Below the pieces are notes generated by a model. The model saw only the letters and a list, made by a program, of their open reading frames with translations. It had not been told where the DNA came from and did not search any database. This document shows, piece by piece, positions 51,167 through 60,641 of a stretch of 64,000 bases of DNA; the stretch's first letter is position 1, and every line of letters begins with the position of its first letter. The stretch covers positions 1 through 64,000 of the forward strand of contig NZ_GG770540.1 of assembly GCF_000154905.1 (NCBI RefSeq), read 5' to 3'. The stretch comes from Streptomyces sp. SPB074 (GTDB lineage: Bacteria; Actinomycetota; Actinomycetes; Streptomycetales; Streptomycetaceae). The translations under genes and the position numbers were made by a program.

Positions 51167-52375
51167 ATGACTGTCTCCTTCGAACCCGCCCCCGCTTTCC
51201 CCCTGAAGCGTGGATGCCCCTTCTCGCCACCCGAGGACGCTACGGCCTTCCGGGAAAGCGGCCGGCCGCACCGGGTGACGATCTGGGACGGCAGCACGCC
51301 CTGGCTGATCACCCGGCACGACCACATCCAGCAGCTCCTCGGAGCAGTCGGCATGATCAGCGCGGACGTCACCGACCCCGGCTTCCCCAACACCAGCGAC
51401 GCCCAGCCCGCCGTCGAGGGCAACATCTTCTTCCGCAAGGACGGCACGGAACACCTCCCGGTACGCCGCATCCTCAACCCGGACTTCACCGCCAAACGCT
51501 CCGAAGCGCTACGCCCGCGCATCGCCGAACTCACCGACCGGCTCCTCGACGACCTGCTCGCCATGGACGGCCCCGTCGACCTCTTCGAGCATTTCGCGCT
51601 GGCCCTGCCCACCGTGGTGATCTGCGAAGTCCTCGGCGTCCCCTACGAGGACAGCACCACCGTGCACGAGTCCTCGAAGAAGATGGTGCAGCTCGCCATC
51701 GCGCAGGACGAGAAGGTGGCCGCCCACCGCGCTCTGCACGAGCTGTTGGCCCGTCACATGGAGGCCAAGCGCTCCCGCCCCGACAACGGACTGCTGTCCC
51801 GTCTGGTGAACACCCACGTCGACGACAAGGGCGACCTGACGTTCGAGGAAGCTGTGGGGCTCGGCGTCCTCGTGATCGGCGCCGGGCACGAGACCACCGC
51901 CAACATGATCGCCCTGGGCATCCTCGCGCTCCTGCGCGAACCCTCACAGCGCGACCTCCTGCTGTCCGACCCGGTGGCGTACTCCTCGACCGCAGTCGAG
52001 GAGATGATGCGCTACTGGAGCATGGTGCAGACCGAACCGCGCCGCGTCCTGACCGAGGACATCGAGGTGGGCGGCGTACTACTGAAGGCCGGCGAGGGCA
52101 TCATCTGCAACCTGCCCGCCGCCAACCGGGATCCCTTGGTCTTCGCCGACCCCGAACGCCTGGACATCACCCGCAGGGAGCGCAAGCACATTGGCTTCGG
52201 CTACGGCGTGCACCAGTGCCTGGGCCAGAACCTCTCCCGGGTCGAGATGCAGGTGGCCTGGCCCAAACTGTTCGAACGGATCCCGGGCTTGCGGCTCGCC
52301 GTCGACGAGAGCGAACTGCACTTCCACGACGATGCCCTCACCTACGGAGTTGAGACGCTGCCGGTGACCTGGTGA
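51167..52375 (+). CDS. Cytochrome P450 (second of two in operon)
   Basis: A 402-residue P450 with I-helix VLVIGAGHETTANMI, K-helix EEMMRYWSM and heme loop FGYGVHQCLGQNLSRVEM. It is close in type to its upstream partner (similar ER..FGYGVH wording), so the two may have arisen by duplication and could act one after the other on the same compound. AAGGAG precedes the ATG. The stop overlaps the next start. Confidence 0.92.
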   Translation: MTVSFEPAPAFPLKRGCPFSPPEDATAFRESGRPHRVTIWDGSTPWLITRHDHIQQLLGAVGMISADVTDPGFPNTSDAQPAVEGNIFFRKDGTEHLPVRRILNPDFTAKRSEALRPRIAELTDRLLDDLLAMDGPVDLFEHFALALPTVVICEVLGVPYEDSTTVHESSKKMVQLAIAQDEKVAAHRALHELLARHMEAKRSRPDNGLLSRLVNTHVDDKGDLTFEEAVGLGVLVIGAGHETTANMIALGILALLREPSQRDLLLSDPVAYSSTAVEEMMRYWSMVQTEPRRVLTEDIEVGGVLLKAGEGIICNLPAANRDPLVFADPERLDITRRERKHIGFGYGVHQCLGQNLSRVEMQVAWPKLFERIPGLRLAVDESELHFHDDALTYGVETLPVTW

Positions 52376-52782
52376 GCACCCAGGACACACCGGGCCCGGA
52401 CCACTTCGCCCACCTCGCCGCGACCGGCCGCGCCACGCAGGCCGAGGTCATGCGCGTACCGCAGGAGGCAGTCCGGAGCGAGCCCGGATCGCTCAGCGAC
52501 CTGGCGACCAAAATCGTCTTCGGCGACCTGTGGAACAGAGCGGGACTGAGCGTCCGCGAGCGGCGCATCGTCACGCGCACGGTCCTGGCCATGCTCCAGT
52601 CCCACCAGTTCCACGGACACCTGCATGGCAAGGCCGCCCTGGACAGTGGTGACCTGACCGAGGCCGAACTCCGGGAGATCGCCGTGCAGATCGCCTACAA
52701 CGCCGGCTGGCCCGTTGCCACCTCCTTCGAATGGACCGTGGACAAGGCCACCGGCACAAAACCACCAGTGGAGGACCTGTGA
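52372..52782 (+). CDS. Carboxymuconolactone decarboxylase-family protein
   Basis: A 136-residue protein with the CMD helical pattern (FGDLWNRAGLSVRERRIVTR, LTEAELREIAVQIAYNAGWP). It lacks the CxxC of AhpD-type members, so it is more like the gamma-CMD branch that acts on lactones. It resembles the C-terminal domain of the fusion protein at 48552. GTG start overlapping the P450 stop (GTGA). Confidence 0.85.
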   Translation: MSTQDTPGPDHFAHLAATGRATQAEVMRVPQEAVRSEPGSLSDLATKIVFGDLWNRAGLSVRERRIVTRTVLAMLQSHQFHGHLHGKAALDSGDLTEAELREIAVQIAYNAGWPVATSFEWTVDKATGTKPPVEDL

Positions 52783-53582
52783 GCGGACGGCTTCAGGGCA
52801 GGCGCGCGATCGTGGTCGGCGGAGGCCAGACCCCTGGCGCCACCACCGGCAACGGCCGCGCAGTCGTCCTCTCCTTCGCCCGCGAGGGCGCACAGGTTCT
52901 GGTCGTGGACCGAGACTTGGACTCGGCCGAGGAGAGCGCCGAACTGGTGCGCAAGGAAGGCGGCACGGCGACCGCTCACCGGGCGGACATCACCGTCGAG
53001 GACGAGTGCGCGGGCATTCTCGACGCGGCTCTGGCGGTCCTGGGACATGTCGACGTGCTGCACAACAACGTCGGTGTCGTCCCCGCCGGCCGCACCGAGG
53101 ACCTCGGTGCCCAGACATGGCGTCAGGGCTTCGAGGTCAACCTCACCAGCATGTGGCTGACCTGCAAGGCCGTCCTGCCCCACATGCGCCAGCGGCGGAG
53201 CGGTGCGATTGTCAACATCTCCTCCATGGCGGGCCTGCTCGCGGGTGGCGAAGCGATCGCCTACACCACCTCCAAGGCCGCGGTGCACGCCATGACCCGC
53301 AGTCTGGCACTGGAGTACGCACCCCACGGAATCCGGGTCAACTGCATCGCCCCCGGCATGATGGACACCCCCATGGGCGTCGACGCCCCGGCCCGGGCGG
53401 AAGGTTCCTCCCGCGAGGACGTGGCCGCCAAGCGGGCCGCGCTGGTTCCGATGGGGCACCAGGGCACGTGCTGGGACGTTGCCAACGCCGCCCTGTTCCT
53501 GGCCTCTCAGGAGGCCGCCTTCATCACGGGCACGGTGCTCGCGGTGGACGGCGGGTTCACTCTGACCTCGCGCATGAGTTAG
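52779..53582 (+). CDS. Short-chain dehydrogenase/reductase
   Basis: A 267-residue classical SDR. It has a TGxxxGxG-like cofactor loop (IVVGGGQTPGATTGNGRAVV, slightly altered), NNVGVVPAGR, catalytic Ser-Tyr-Lys in VNISSMAG and AYTTSKAAVHAM, and a C-terminal GTVLAVDGGFTL. It would oxidise an alcohol produced by the P450s or reduce a ketone. GTG start overlapping the previous stop; last gene of the operon. Confidence 0.9.
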   Translation: MSGRLQGRRAIVVGGGQTPGATTGNGRAVVLSFAREGAQVLVVDRDLDSAEESAELVRKEGGTATAHRADITVEDECAGILDAALAVLGHVDVLHNNVGVVPAGRTEDLGAQTWRQGFEVNLTSMWLTCKAVLPHMRQRRSGAIVNISSMAGLLAGGEAIAYTTSKAAVHAMTRSLALEYAPHGIRVNCIAPGMMDTPMGVDAPARAEGSSREDVAAKRAALVPMGHQGTCWDVANAALFLASQEAAFITGTVLAVDGGFTLTSRMS

Positions 53583-53872
53583 CGCAGCGCAGCCTTCCCG
53601 GGGCATCCCACAAGCACCCGCACCCGTGGGCGAGTGCCGGTCACTAGGTCGGGCTGCTGTGCACGGGATCGCCGCAGCAGCAGCGGGCGTTATCGGGACG
53701 TTGTACGGGCCATCGGTGAACAACCGGTGGCCCGGCAGGCAGCCGTGCCCCCTTGGTCGACGGCGCCGACCGGAGCTTCTCCAACCGGACCGGCTGGGTC
53801 GACCTGAAGCTTCCCCTTGATCGTGGACACCTGGAGACTGGGATCTTGAGGTTCCAGAGGAAGTAGCACCAG

Positions 53873-54172
53873 GTGGGAAGCAAGTACACGAAGCGGTACA
53901 CCGAGGAGTTCAAGCGGGACGCGATCGCGCTCGTCGATTCCTCGGGCAAGACGGTCACCGCCGTCGCCCGGGAGCTTGGCATCAGCTCCGAGTCCCTGCG
54001 CGGCTGGTACCGCAAGGCCAGGGCCGACCGGGGCGAGGGTGAGTCCGGTGAGCTGACCAGCGCCGAGCGCGAGGAGCTCAAGCGGCTGCGCAAGGAGGTC
54101 CGCGAACAGAAGCAGACGATCGAGATCCTGAAAAAAGCGACGGCCTTCTTCGTGAAGGAGAACGACCGGTGA
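53873..54172 (+). CDS. IS3-family OrfA (third type)
   Basis: 99 residues: helix-turn-helix (FKRDAIALVDSSGKTVTAVA, RELGISSESLRGWYRKARAD) and a coiled C-terminus (EREELKRLRKEVREQKQTIE). The stop overlaps the OrfB start (GTGA). AAAAAAG near 54131 is a possible slippery site. Confidence 0.85.
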   Translation: MGSKYTKRYTEEFKRDAIALVDSSGKTVTAVARELGISSESLRGWYRKARADRGEGESGELTSAEREELKRLRKEVREQKQTIEILKKATAFFVKENDR

Positions 54173-55125
54173 GCGAGCTGTACCGGTTGATCCATGCGGA
54201 GAAGGCGACGTACCCGATCGTCCTGCTGTGCCGGGTGCTGAAAGTCGCCCGCTCCTCCTACTACGCATGGTGCGAGGGCGAGGCCGCACGCCGTGCCCGG
54301 CAAGCCGCCGACGACGCGCTCGCCCACGAGATCACCGTGGTGCACATCGCCTCCCGCCACACCTACGGTGTCCCGCGCATCCACGCCGAACTACGCCGCC
54401 TGGGCCGGCGGGTGAACCGCAAGCGCATCGCTCGTGTGATGCGTGAGCGCGACATCCGTGGTGTCACCCGGCGCAGACGGCGTTCGCTGACCCGGCCCGA
54501 CAAGAAGGCGACACCGGCCCCGGACCTGATCGGCCGCAGCCGCTCGGGGTACGGGCCGTACTCGCCGATCGGCAGGTACGGCTCAATGAAATCCCACTCC
54601 GGGTCGGTCAGTTGCACTCGCGTCACGTACGACGGTCTACCGGACCAGACCGTGCCACGAAGGCACATCCCGCAGATTGATCACGACTCGATACGCTCCC
54701 ACCTGGCCACCCGCGAGGTCGTCGGCTACGCCATGGCCGGCCACCACCGCGCCGAGCTGATCGTCGACGCTCTCAACATGGCCCACGGCCGCGGCGGACT
54801 CGAGCCCGGCTGCGTGGTTCACAGCGATCGCGGCAGCGAATACACGTCGGCCCAATTCCGCCTACGAGTAGAGAAGTTAGGCCTGCGGCAGAGCTGCGGA
54901 CGCACCGGGTCATGCTTCGACAACGCCACCGCGGAAAGTTTCGGGGCCCTGCTCAAAGAGGAGATCGGCACCCGCACCTGGCCCGACCGGGCCACCGCCC
55001 GAGCCGAGGTCTTCTCCTTCATCGAGACCTTCTACAACCGCCGCCGACTGCGCAAGCACCGGACTTTCGGCTATGTCACCCCGGCCGAGACCAGGCAGCG
55101 GCAGCAGCACACCCTCGCGGCATAA
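54169..55125 (+). pseudogene. Chimeric IS3 OrfB with IS5 sequence replacing the first catalytic region
   Basis: The N-terminal part (LCRVLKVARSSYYAWCEGEA, HTYGVPRIHAELRRLGRRVN) and the C-terminal part (EVVGYAMAGHHRAELIVDAL, VVHSDRGSEYTSAQFRLR, FDNATAESFGALLKEE) are normal. Between them, where VGDITY with the first catalytic Asp belongs, 56 codons of foreign DNA are read in frame (SRSGYGPYSPIGRYG to PRRHIPQIDHDSIRS). Without that Asp the transposase should be inactive although the frame is open. Confidence 0.8.
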
Positions 55126-55189
55126 CGATCACGTGTCCGGGATCATGGGGAAACTTCACGGGCACTGTTCCCCCGACTGTAGGACCGCA

Positions 55190-55218
55190 GGGCCGGACCC
55201 GGTGACCGGGTCCGGCCC
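55190..55218 (+). terminator. 13-bp hairpin downstream of the IS3 element
   Basis: GGGCCGGACCCGG / CCGGGTCCGGCCC with a TGA loop, perfect. It probably belongs to the original gene end before IS insertion and now shields the kinase-like gene. Confidence 0.65.
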
Positions 55219-55390
55219 CCGGCCCGCCTCACCGCCCGCCCCCTGAGTGGCCTTCGGTCACGGGCCCACCCCTGCGGGGCCAGGGAGCCGCCTCCGGCGG
55301 CACCGATCCCGTGCGGTGAACCCATGACACCGTTGGACTGAATTGCTGTAAGGTTTCTTGTGTCAATTTCCCTGTAGAAATGAGGCGTAC

Positions 55391-55960
55391 ATGCGACGGG
55401 TCGCACTGTTCGGGCCCCCGGCCACCGGAAAGTCAACGCTCGCCCGCTGGCTCTCCACGGAACTCGACGAACCCCATACCGACCTCGACGACATCCTGTT
55501 CACCCCCCAGGGGCCGCTGCCGCTGGACGAATTCCGCCGGCAGGCCGCGGCCATCACCGCGACGGACGGGTGGATCGTCGAAGGGAACTTCTCCAAGCTG
55601 GCGGACGTCGTCTGGAACCGGGCCGACACCCTGGTCTGGCTCGACTTCCCACTGCCGCTGATCCTCTACCGGATCACCCGGCGAAGCCTGCGCCAGCTGG
55701 CCGGCCGGGAGGACAGCGCACAGGCCCGGCGCCTCACCTGGACCTCGGCGTTCTTTGCCCGCCGGTCCCTGCTGCGCACCGCCATCCGCAAGTACCGGGC
55801 CAACCGGCCCCGGTACGCCCGGCAGGTGGCCGAGGCCGCGGCCCTGGGCGTCGAGGTCGTACGGCTCCGCAGCCCACGCGAGGTCCAGCGCTGGAGGCAG
55901 AGAACAGCGAAGGGGGCGGAGAGCCGCTCACGAGCGGCCCGGCACACCACCGGCCCTTAA
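55391..55960 (+). CDS. P-loop kinase-like protein (adenylate-kinase type)
   Basis: A 189-residue P-loop protein: Walker A GPPATGKSTLARWLS, then LDDILFTPQGPLPL, DGWIVEGNFSKLADVVW, TLVWLDFPLPLILYRITRRS. This matches the small FlaR/adenylate-kinase-like proteins found as topology-modulation-like kinases in many bacteria. It would phosphorylate a nucleotide or small substrate. The ATG at 55391 follows GATATG-poor, AT-rich upstream DNA with TTGTGTC and TAGAAAT boxes. It is the first of three plus-strand genes. Confidence 0.75.
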   Translation: MRRVALFGPPATGKSTLARWLSTELDEPHTDLDDILFTPQGPLPLDEFRRQAAAITATDGWIVEGNFSKLADVVWNRADTLVWLDFPLPLILYRITRRSLRQLAGREDSAQARRLTWTSAFFARRSLLRTAIRKYRANRPRYARQVAEAAALGVEVVRLRSPREVQRWRQRTAKGAESRSRAARHTTGP

Positions 55961-56051
55961 CCAGCCATCTCCACCACCAGCTGACGCCAGCGCAGGGAAG
56001 CACCCACCAGCCTACAAGGCACACCAGCCCGGACCACCCCAAGGAAACCCC

Positions 56052-56642
56052 GTGATCCCACATGGCCGCCCCGTGATCAACGAACGGGACATCGCCCAGA
56101 GAGCCGGTGTTCCCCTCCCCACCTGGAGGCGCCGGGACGCACCAGCCTTCCGGCGACGAGTAACCGCCCTCTTCGACAGTCGCGTACTCATCTACGACAA
56201 GGCCCAGGCACATGCCTACCTCAACGGACAACCCATCCCTCCACTGCCCACGTCACCGCACCCCGACGACCTCCTCAACGACCAAGAAGCCGCAGCTCTC
56301 CTTGAAGTGACACCCGGCACCGTCCGCGCCTACGCCAGCCAGAACTACCTCCCGCGAGGCACCACGGTCTACAGCCTCCGCCTCTGGACCCGCCAGGGCA
56401 TCGAAGCCCGCCGCGACACCCCTCCCCGCCAAGGACAGGGTGGCGGTCGCCCCCCAGGCAAAACTGGCCCCACCAAAGCGCACCCCTACGAAGGCGACCC
56501 CCGCCTCCACCTCGCCGCGCAAACCCTCACCGCCTCGCCAGGCACCCCCCGCACACATCTCGCTGCCACCCTCGCCGACCAGCACGGCAGCTCCACCCGC
56601 ACCTGGGAACGCCTCCTCGCCCAAGCCGCCCGCACCCAGTGA
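56052..56642 (+). CDS. Helix-turn-helix plasmid/phage-type protein
   Basis: A 196-residue protein; GTG at 56052 with AAGGAAA just upstream. Two helix-turn-helix-like units are seen: NERDIAQRAGVPLPTWRRRD near the N-terminus and LLNDQEAAALLEVTPGTVRA, then YASQNYLPRGT, in the middle (HTH_17/excisionase-like). The C-terminal 60 residues resemble a further small helical domain (HLAATLADQHGSSTRTWERL). The function is unknown; a DNA-binding regulator is likely. Confidence 0.55.
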   Translation: MIPHGRPVINERDIAQRAGVPLPTWRRRDAPAFRRRVTALFDSRVLIYDKAQAHAYLNGQPIPPLPTSPHPDDLLNDQEAAALLEVTPGTVRAYASQNYLPRGTTVYSLRLWTRQGIEARRDTPPRQGQGGGRPPGKTGPTKAHPYEGDPRLHLAAQTLTASPGTPRTHLAATLADQHGSSTRTWERLLAQAARTQ

Positions 56643-56737
56643 CGGACGCAGGCCCCCCGTCACTTATCCGACGCGACAAAAAGGGACATGACGATCGTTC
56701 TGCCTGCGCGGCGGAAACCGGGAGGGGAACCGCGCGC

Positions 56738-57865
56738 ATGAGCGAGGACGGCAGAACGACGAGCGCGCCCGCACCTCTGCCACGCCCTTCCCGGTGGCGG
56801 CCCGGGACACCCCCGCCCGGCCCCGCGCACCTCGACTTCCCGCCCGTGCGCAACGGCCTCGACTTCCTCCAGAGCGCCGTCGGACACCTCGACGACTGGG
56901 AAGGCGGCCAGGCCCGCGACGTGAAGTACGCCGTCCTGCACCTCCGGGCCGCCGTAGAGGTCCTCCTCAAAGCGCGTCTGCACGCCGAGGACTGGACCCT
57001 CGTCTTCGCGCCGTTCGTTCCGCCCAGGAAGATGACCCGCGAGAACTTGGAGAGCGCCGACTTCAAGAGCGTCACCCTTGCCGAGGCGATCACCCGTCTT
57101 CGCGACATCCCGCATGTCACCATCGACAAGACCGAGGAAGAGGAGCTCCTCGCCCTTGTCAGGGCCCGCAACAAGCTCCAGCACTTCGGCCTGACCGCCT
57201 CCGCGACCGAGGTCGAAGAGCGGACGGCGAAGGTGCTCGACTTCCTCATCCGCTTCTGCGACGAACAGCTCCTCCCCTACCTGACCAACGAGTCGGAGCT
57301 GCGGGAGGCAAAGGAAAGCCTGGAATCGCTCAGAGAGGGTCTGACCCGGGTCACCGCCTACGGCGACCAGCGCATGGAGCGCATCGGCAATGACCTGCGC
57401 CGGGAGGGCGCGGAGAACCGAACCATCGAGTGCCCCGAGTGCGAGCGGGCCGCCCTGGTGATCGGCGACTCCCCTGCCGATCCGCCCGCCGAGGGCCCGC
57501 CCGTCACGGCGACGTGCCGCTTCTGCGAGCGGACCTGGAGTACGGAGGACCTCGCCTTCCGCTACTTCGGGGGGAGGGGAAGACGGCCCGAGCGGCCCCA
57601 CGCCTGCCCGCAGTGCGGGCAGGCGACGCTCGGGACCGGCGTCGTGCTGCGCTCCAGCCCCCGCACCCGGACCGTCTTCTGCTTCACCTGCCTTTTCCCC
57701 TCTCCTGAGCTGGGCTCGTGCTCCGACTGCGGGCATGTCGTGAGCCCCGCCGAGGACCCTTCCTTCTCGGGCCGGTGCGAGCGGTGCCGCGCGTCCGGTG
57801 CGCCCGTGTACGAGGGCCGCCAGGACTACGGGTTCCACGATGAGGCGGAGGACGAGACGCCGTGA
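56738..57865 (+). CDS. HEPN-like domain protein with C-terminal zinc ribbons
   Basis: A 375-residue protein. Residues 40-190 are helical, with DVKYAVLHLRAAVEVLLKAR and a RNKLQH motif that fits the R-x4-H signature of HEPN ribonuclease-like domains. Residues 225-345 hold four or five CxxC knuckles (CPECERA, CRFCERT, CPQCGQA, CFTCLF, CSDCGH, CERCR), indicating stacked zinc ribbons. HEPN proteins are often toxins or RNA-binding effectors in defence systems. No antitoxin-like MNT partner is beside it. The start at 56738 is by ATG position. Confidence 0.6.
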   Translation: MSEDGRTTSAPAPLPRPSRWRPGTPPPGPAHLDFPPVRNGLDFLQSAVGHLDDWEGGQARDVKYAVLHLRAAVEVLLKARLHAEDWTLVFAPFVPPRKMTRENLESADFKSVTLAEAITRLRDIPHVTIDKTEEEELLALVRARNKLQHFGLTASATEVEERTAKVLDFLIRFCDEQLLPYLTNESELREAKESLESLREGLTRVTAYGDQRMERIGNDLRREGAENRTIECPECERAALVIGDSPADPPAEGPPVTATCRFCERTWSTEDLAFRYFGGRGRRPERPHACPQCGQATLGTGVVLRSSPRTRTVFCFTCLFPSPELGSCSDCGHVVSPAEDPSFSGRCERCRASGAPVYEGRQDYGFHDEAEDETP

Positions 57866-57891
57866 CCCAACCCGGCTCCGCCGGAGCACCT

Positions 57892-59270
57892 GGGTCTGTC
57901 AAACGAGCGGTGTAAGTAGGGTTGTTGAGGGTTACTGGCGGGCTGCGGAGAGTCGGCCGTCGAAGGTGATGTCGAAGGCGTTGAGAGCGGTTTTCCAGCG
58001 CATGGTCCAGCGGGCCTGGCCCTTGCCGGTCGGGTCGAGCGACATGATCGCCATGTAGACGCACTTCAGGGCGGCCTGTTCGTTCGGGAAGTGCCCCCGG
58101 GCTTTCACCGCCCGGCGGATCCTGGCGTTGACGGACTCGATCGCGTTGGTGGTGCAGACGATGCGGCGGATCTCAATGTCGAAGCGCAGGAACGGGGTGA
58201 ACTCCTCCCACGCGTTCTCCCAGAGCCTGACGTCGCCGGATACTTCTTGCCCCATGCGTCGGCGAACTCCGCGAACCGATCGAGGGCCGCGTCCTCGGTC
58301 GCCGCGGTGTAGACGGGCTTGAGGACCTTGGCGATCTTGTCCCAGTCCTGGCGGGCGGCATAGCGGAAGGAGTTCCGCGGCAGATGGACCACGCAGGTCT
58401 GCACGACGGTGCGGGGCCAGACGGTCTCGACCGCGTCGGGCAGGCCCTTGAGCCCGTCGCATACGAGCATGAGGACGTCGTTCACGCCGCGGTTCTTGAT
58501 CTCGGTGAGGATGTGCATCCAGTGCTTGGCGCCCTCGCCGCCGTCGCCGGCCCACAGCCCGAGAATGTCCCGCCGGCCCTCGACGGTGACGGCCAGGGCG
58601 ACGTAGATGGGCCGGTTGGCGACCGCGCCGTCGCGGATCTTTACGTGGATGGCGTCGATGAAGACGACCGGGTAGACGGCGTCCAGGGGCCGGTTCTGCC
58701 ATTCGGCCATGCCTTCGAGGACCTTGTCGGTGATCGTGGAGATCGTCTGGCGCGACACGTCGGCGCCATAGACCTCGGCCAGGTGGGCCTGGACCTCGCC
58801 GGTGGTCAGGCCCTTCGCCGCGAGTGAGATGACCATCTCGTCGACGCCGGACAAACGCTTCTGGCGCTTCTTGACGATCTTCGGTTCGAAGGAGCCCTCG
58901 CGGTCGCGGGGCACGGTTGTCTCCACCGGGCCCACGTCGGTCAGTACGGTCTTGGCGCGGGTGCCGTTGCGGGAGTTGCCGCCGTTCTTCCCCGCCGGGT
59001 CGTGCTTGTCATAGCCGAGGTGGTCGGTGATCTCGCCCTCGAGGGCCGACTCCAGGAGTCGTTTGGTCAGCTGCTGGAGCAGCCCGCCCTCGCCGGTCAG
59101 CTGCAGGCCCTCCGCCTGAGCCCGGCCCACCAACTCGTCGATCAGCCGGTCGTCCACAGACTTCGACGGCACCGTCTCAGACGGCTCGACGGGCTCGGCC
59201 TTGGTCACGTTGTTGCTGGTCATCGAGCATCTTCCATGATCGGGAGTTACACCGAACGTTTTACAGTCCC
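57892..59270 (-). mobile_element. IS256-family element, frameshifted
   Basis: About 1,379 bp with ends GGGTCTGTCAAACG / CGTTTTACAGTCCC. The 8-9-bp duplication usual for the family is not seen. Confidence 0.85.
57932..59223 (-). pseudogene. IS256-family transposase with a one-base deletion
   Basis: Mutator-type transposase: LLQQLTKRLLESALEGEITD, then VLTDVGPVETTVPRDREGSF, PVVFIDAIHVKIRDGAVANR (first Asp), ILGLWAGDGGEGAKHWMHI, VCDGLKGLPDAVETVWP (second Asp). After KKYPA the frame is lost near 58239, where a T seems missing from GCGATCGTCAGG. The rest (WENAWEEFTPFLRFDIEIRR, CTTNAIESVNARIRRAVKAR) continues in another frame to 57932. Confidence 0.85.
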
Positions 59271-60305
59271 CTTCTCAGGCGGCAAGCACGCTGTGTGCGC
59301 GGTCGATGAAGTCGCGGGCGGCTGGCGTGGTGCGGTGCTGGCCGAGACGTTCCGCGAGGGAGAGCAGGGGCGCGGTGGTGCGGTGCGAGCTGATCGTTTC
59401 GGTGAGGTCCAGCGCGGTGCCGGCGGTGGCGCACGCGCGCTCTAGGCGGTGTCTTCAAATGTCACGCCCACATCAGGAGCGAGGCGAGGGTGACGGCTGC
59501 GTGATAGGACTCGGCGGTCTTGTCGTAGCGGGTTGCGATGCCGCGCCACTGCTTCAAGCGGTTGAAGCACCGTTCGACCACGTTGCGCTGCTTGTAGAGC
59601 TGCTTGTCGAAGATCGGCGGGCGGCCGCCCCGGCTGCCGCGCCGGAGCCGGTTGCGTATCTGGTCGGCACGCTCGGGGATGGTGTGGCTGATGCCTCGGT
59701 GTCGCAGCCAGGCGCGTATCGCGCGGGAGCTGTAGCCCTTGTCGCCCAGCACGTGCGCGGGCCTCGTCCGGGGGCGGCCCGGGCCGACGCGCGGCACCCT
59801 GATCGCTTCCATCACGGCGGCGAACTGGGTGCAGTCGTTGGTGTTGCCACTCGTGAGGACAAAGGCGAGCGGGCGTCCGAAGGCGTCGCAGACCAGGTGG
59901 ATCTTGCTGGTCAGCCCACCTCGGGAGCGTCCGAGTGCCCGGTCGCGGTGCCCCCTTTTCGGGCCCCGGCCGCATGCTGGTGGGCGCGTACGACGGTGGA
60001 GTCGACCGACACCAGCCAGCCGACCTCTCCTGCCGCGTCCGAGCGGGCCTGTGCGGCCTGGAGCATCCGTTCGAAGGTGCCGTCCAGGGCCCACCGGCGG
60101 AAACGGGTGTGCAAGGTGTGCCAGGAGCCGTACCGCTCGGGCACATCTCGCCAGGCCGTGCCCGTCCGGAACTTCCACACGATCCCGTTGAGCACGGTCC
60201 GGTCGTCCAAGCGCTTCCGCCCACGAGAAGCCCCGGGCAACAGCGGACGGAGGAACTCCCGGGCCCTGACCCTGGAGTTTGGACACCGGAGAGACTTGGA
60301 TCTTG

Positions 60306-60641
60306 ATGGTCCAGGAGAACGGAGTCCCTGTGGGGATGAAGCATTACCCCGCCGAGTTCAAGGCGGACGCGGTCGCGTTGTACCGGTCGCGTCCGGGAGC
60401 GACGATCAAGTCGGTCGCCGCCGATCTCGGAGTGAACACCGAGACGCTGCGGAACTGGATCCGGGCCGCCGACGGACGCCGCGCCGGTGCCCATTCCGCC
60501 CCCGCAACGGCACCGCAGCCTGCCGGTGACCCGGTTCAGGCGGAGCTGGCCGCCGCGCGCAAGAGGATCCGCGAGCTGGAGGAAGAACGCGACATCCTCC
60601 GCAAGGCGGCCCGGTATTTCGCGACGGAGACGCGCTGGTGA
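60306..60641 (+). CDS. IS3-family OrfA (copy 3)
   Basis: Same protein as in copies 1 and 2; helix-turn-helix plus coil. Overlaps OrfB by four bases. Confidence 0.85.
   Translation: MVQENGVPVGMKHYPAEFKADAVALYRSRPGATIKSVAADLGVNTETLRNWIRAADGRRAGAHSAPATAPQPAGDPVQAELAAARKRIRELEEERDILRKAARYFATETRW

Larger units (their letters stand above)
53805..55158 (+). mobile_element. IS3-family element (third type) with inserted IS5 fragment
   Basis: Ends TGAAGCTTCCCCTTGATCGT / GATCATGGGGAAACTTCA. The middle of OrfB (54533-54700) is identical to the right end of the IS5 element at 35312-35479. A left-end remnant of the same IS is at 42502-42605. Confidence 0.85.

Noticed and set aside
49706-51454. Minus-strand frame of 582 codons
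   Set aside because: Antisense to the fusion and P450 genes; no ribosome binding site or domain.
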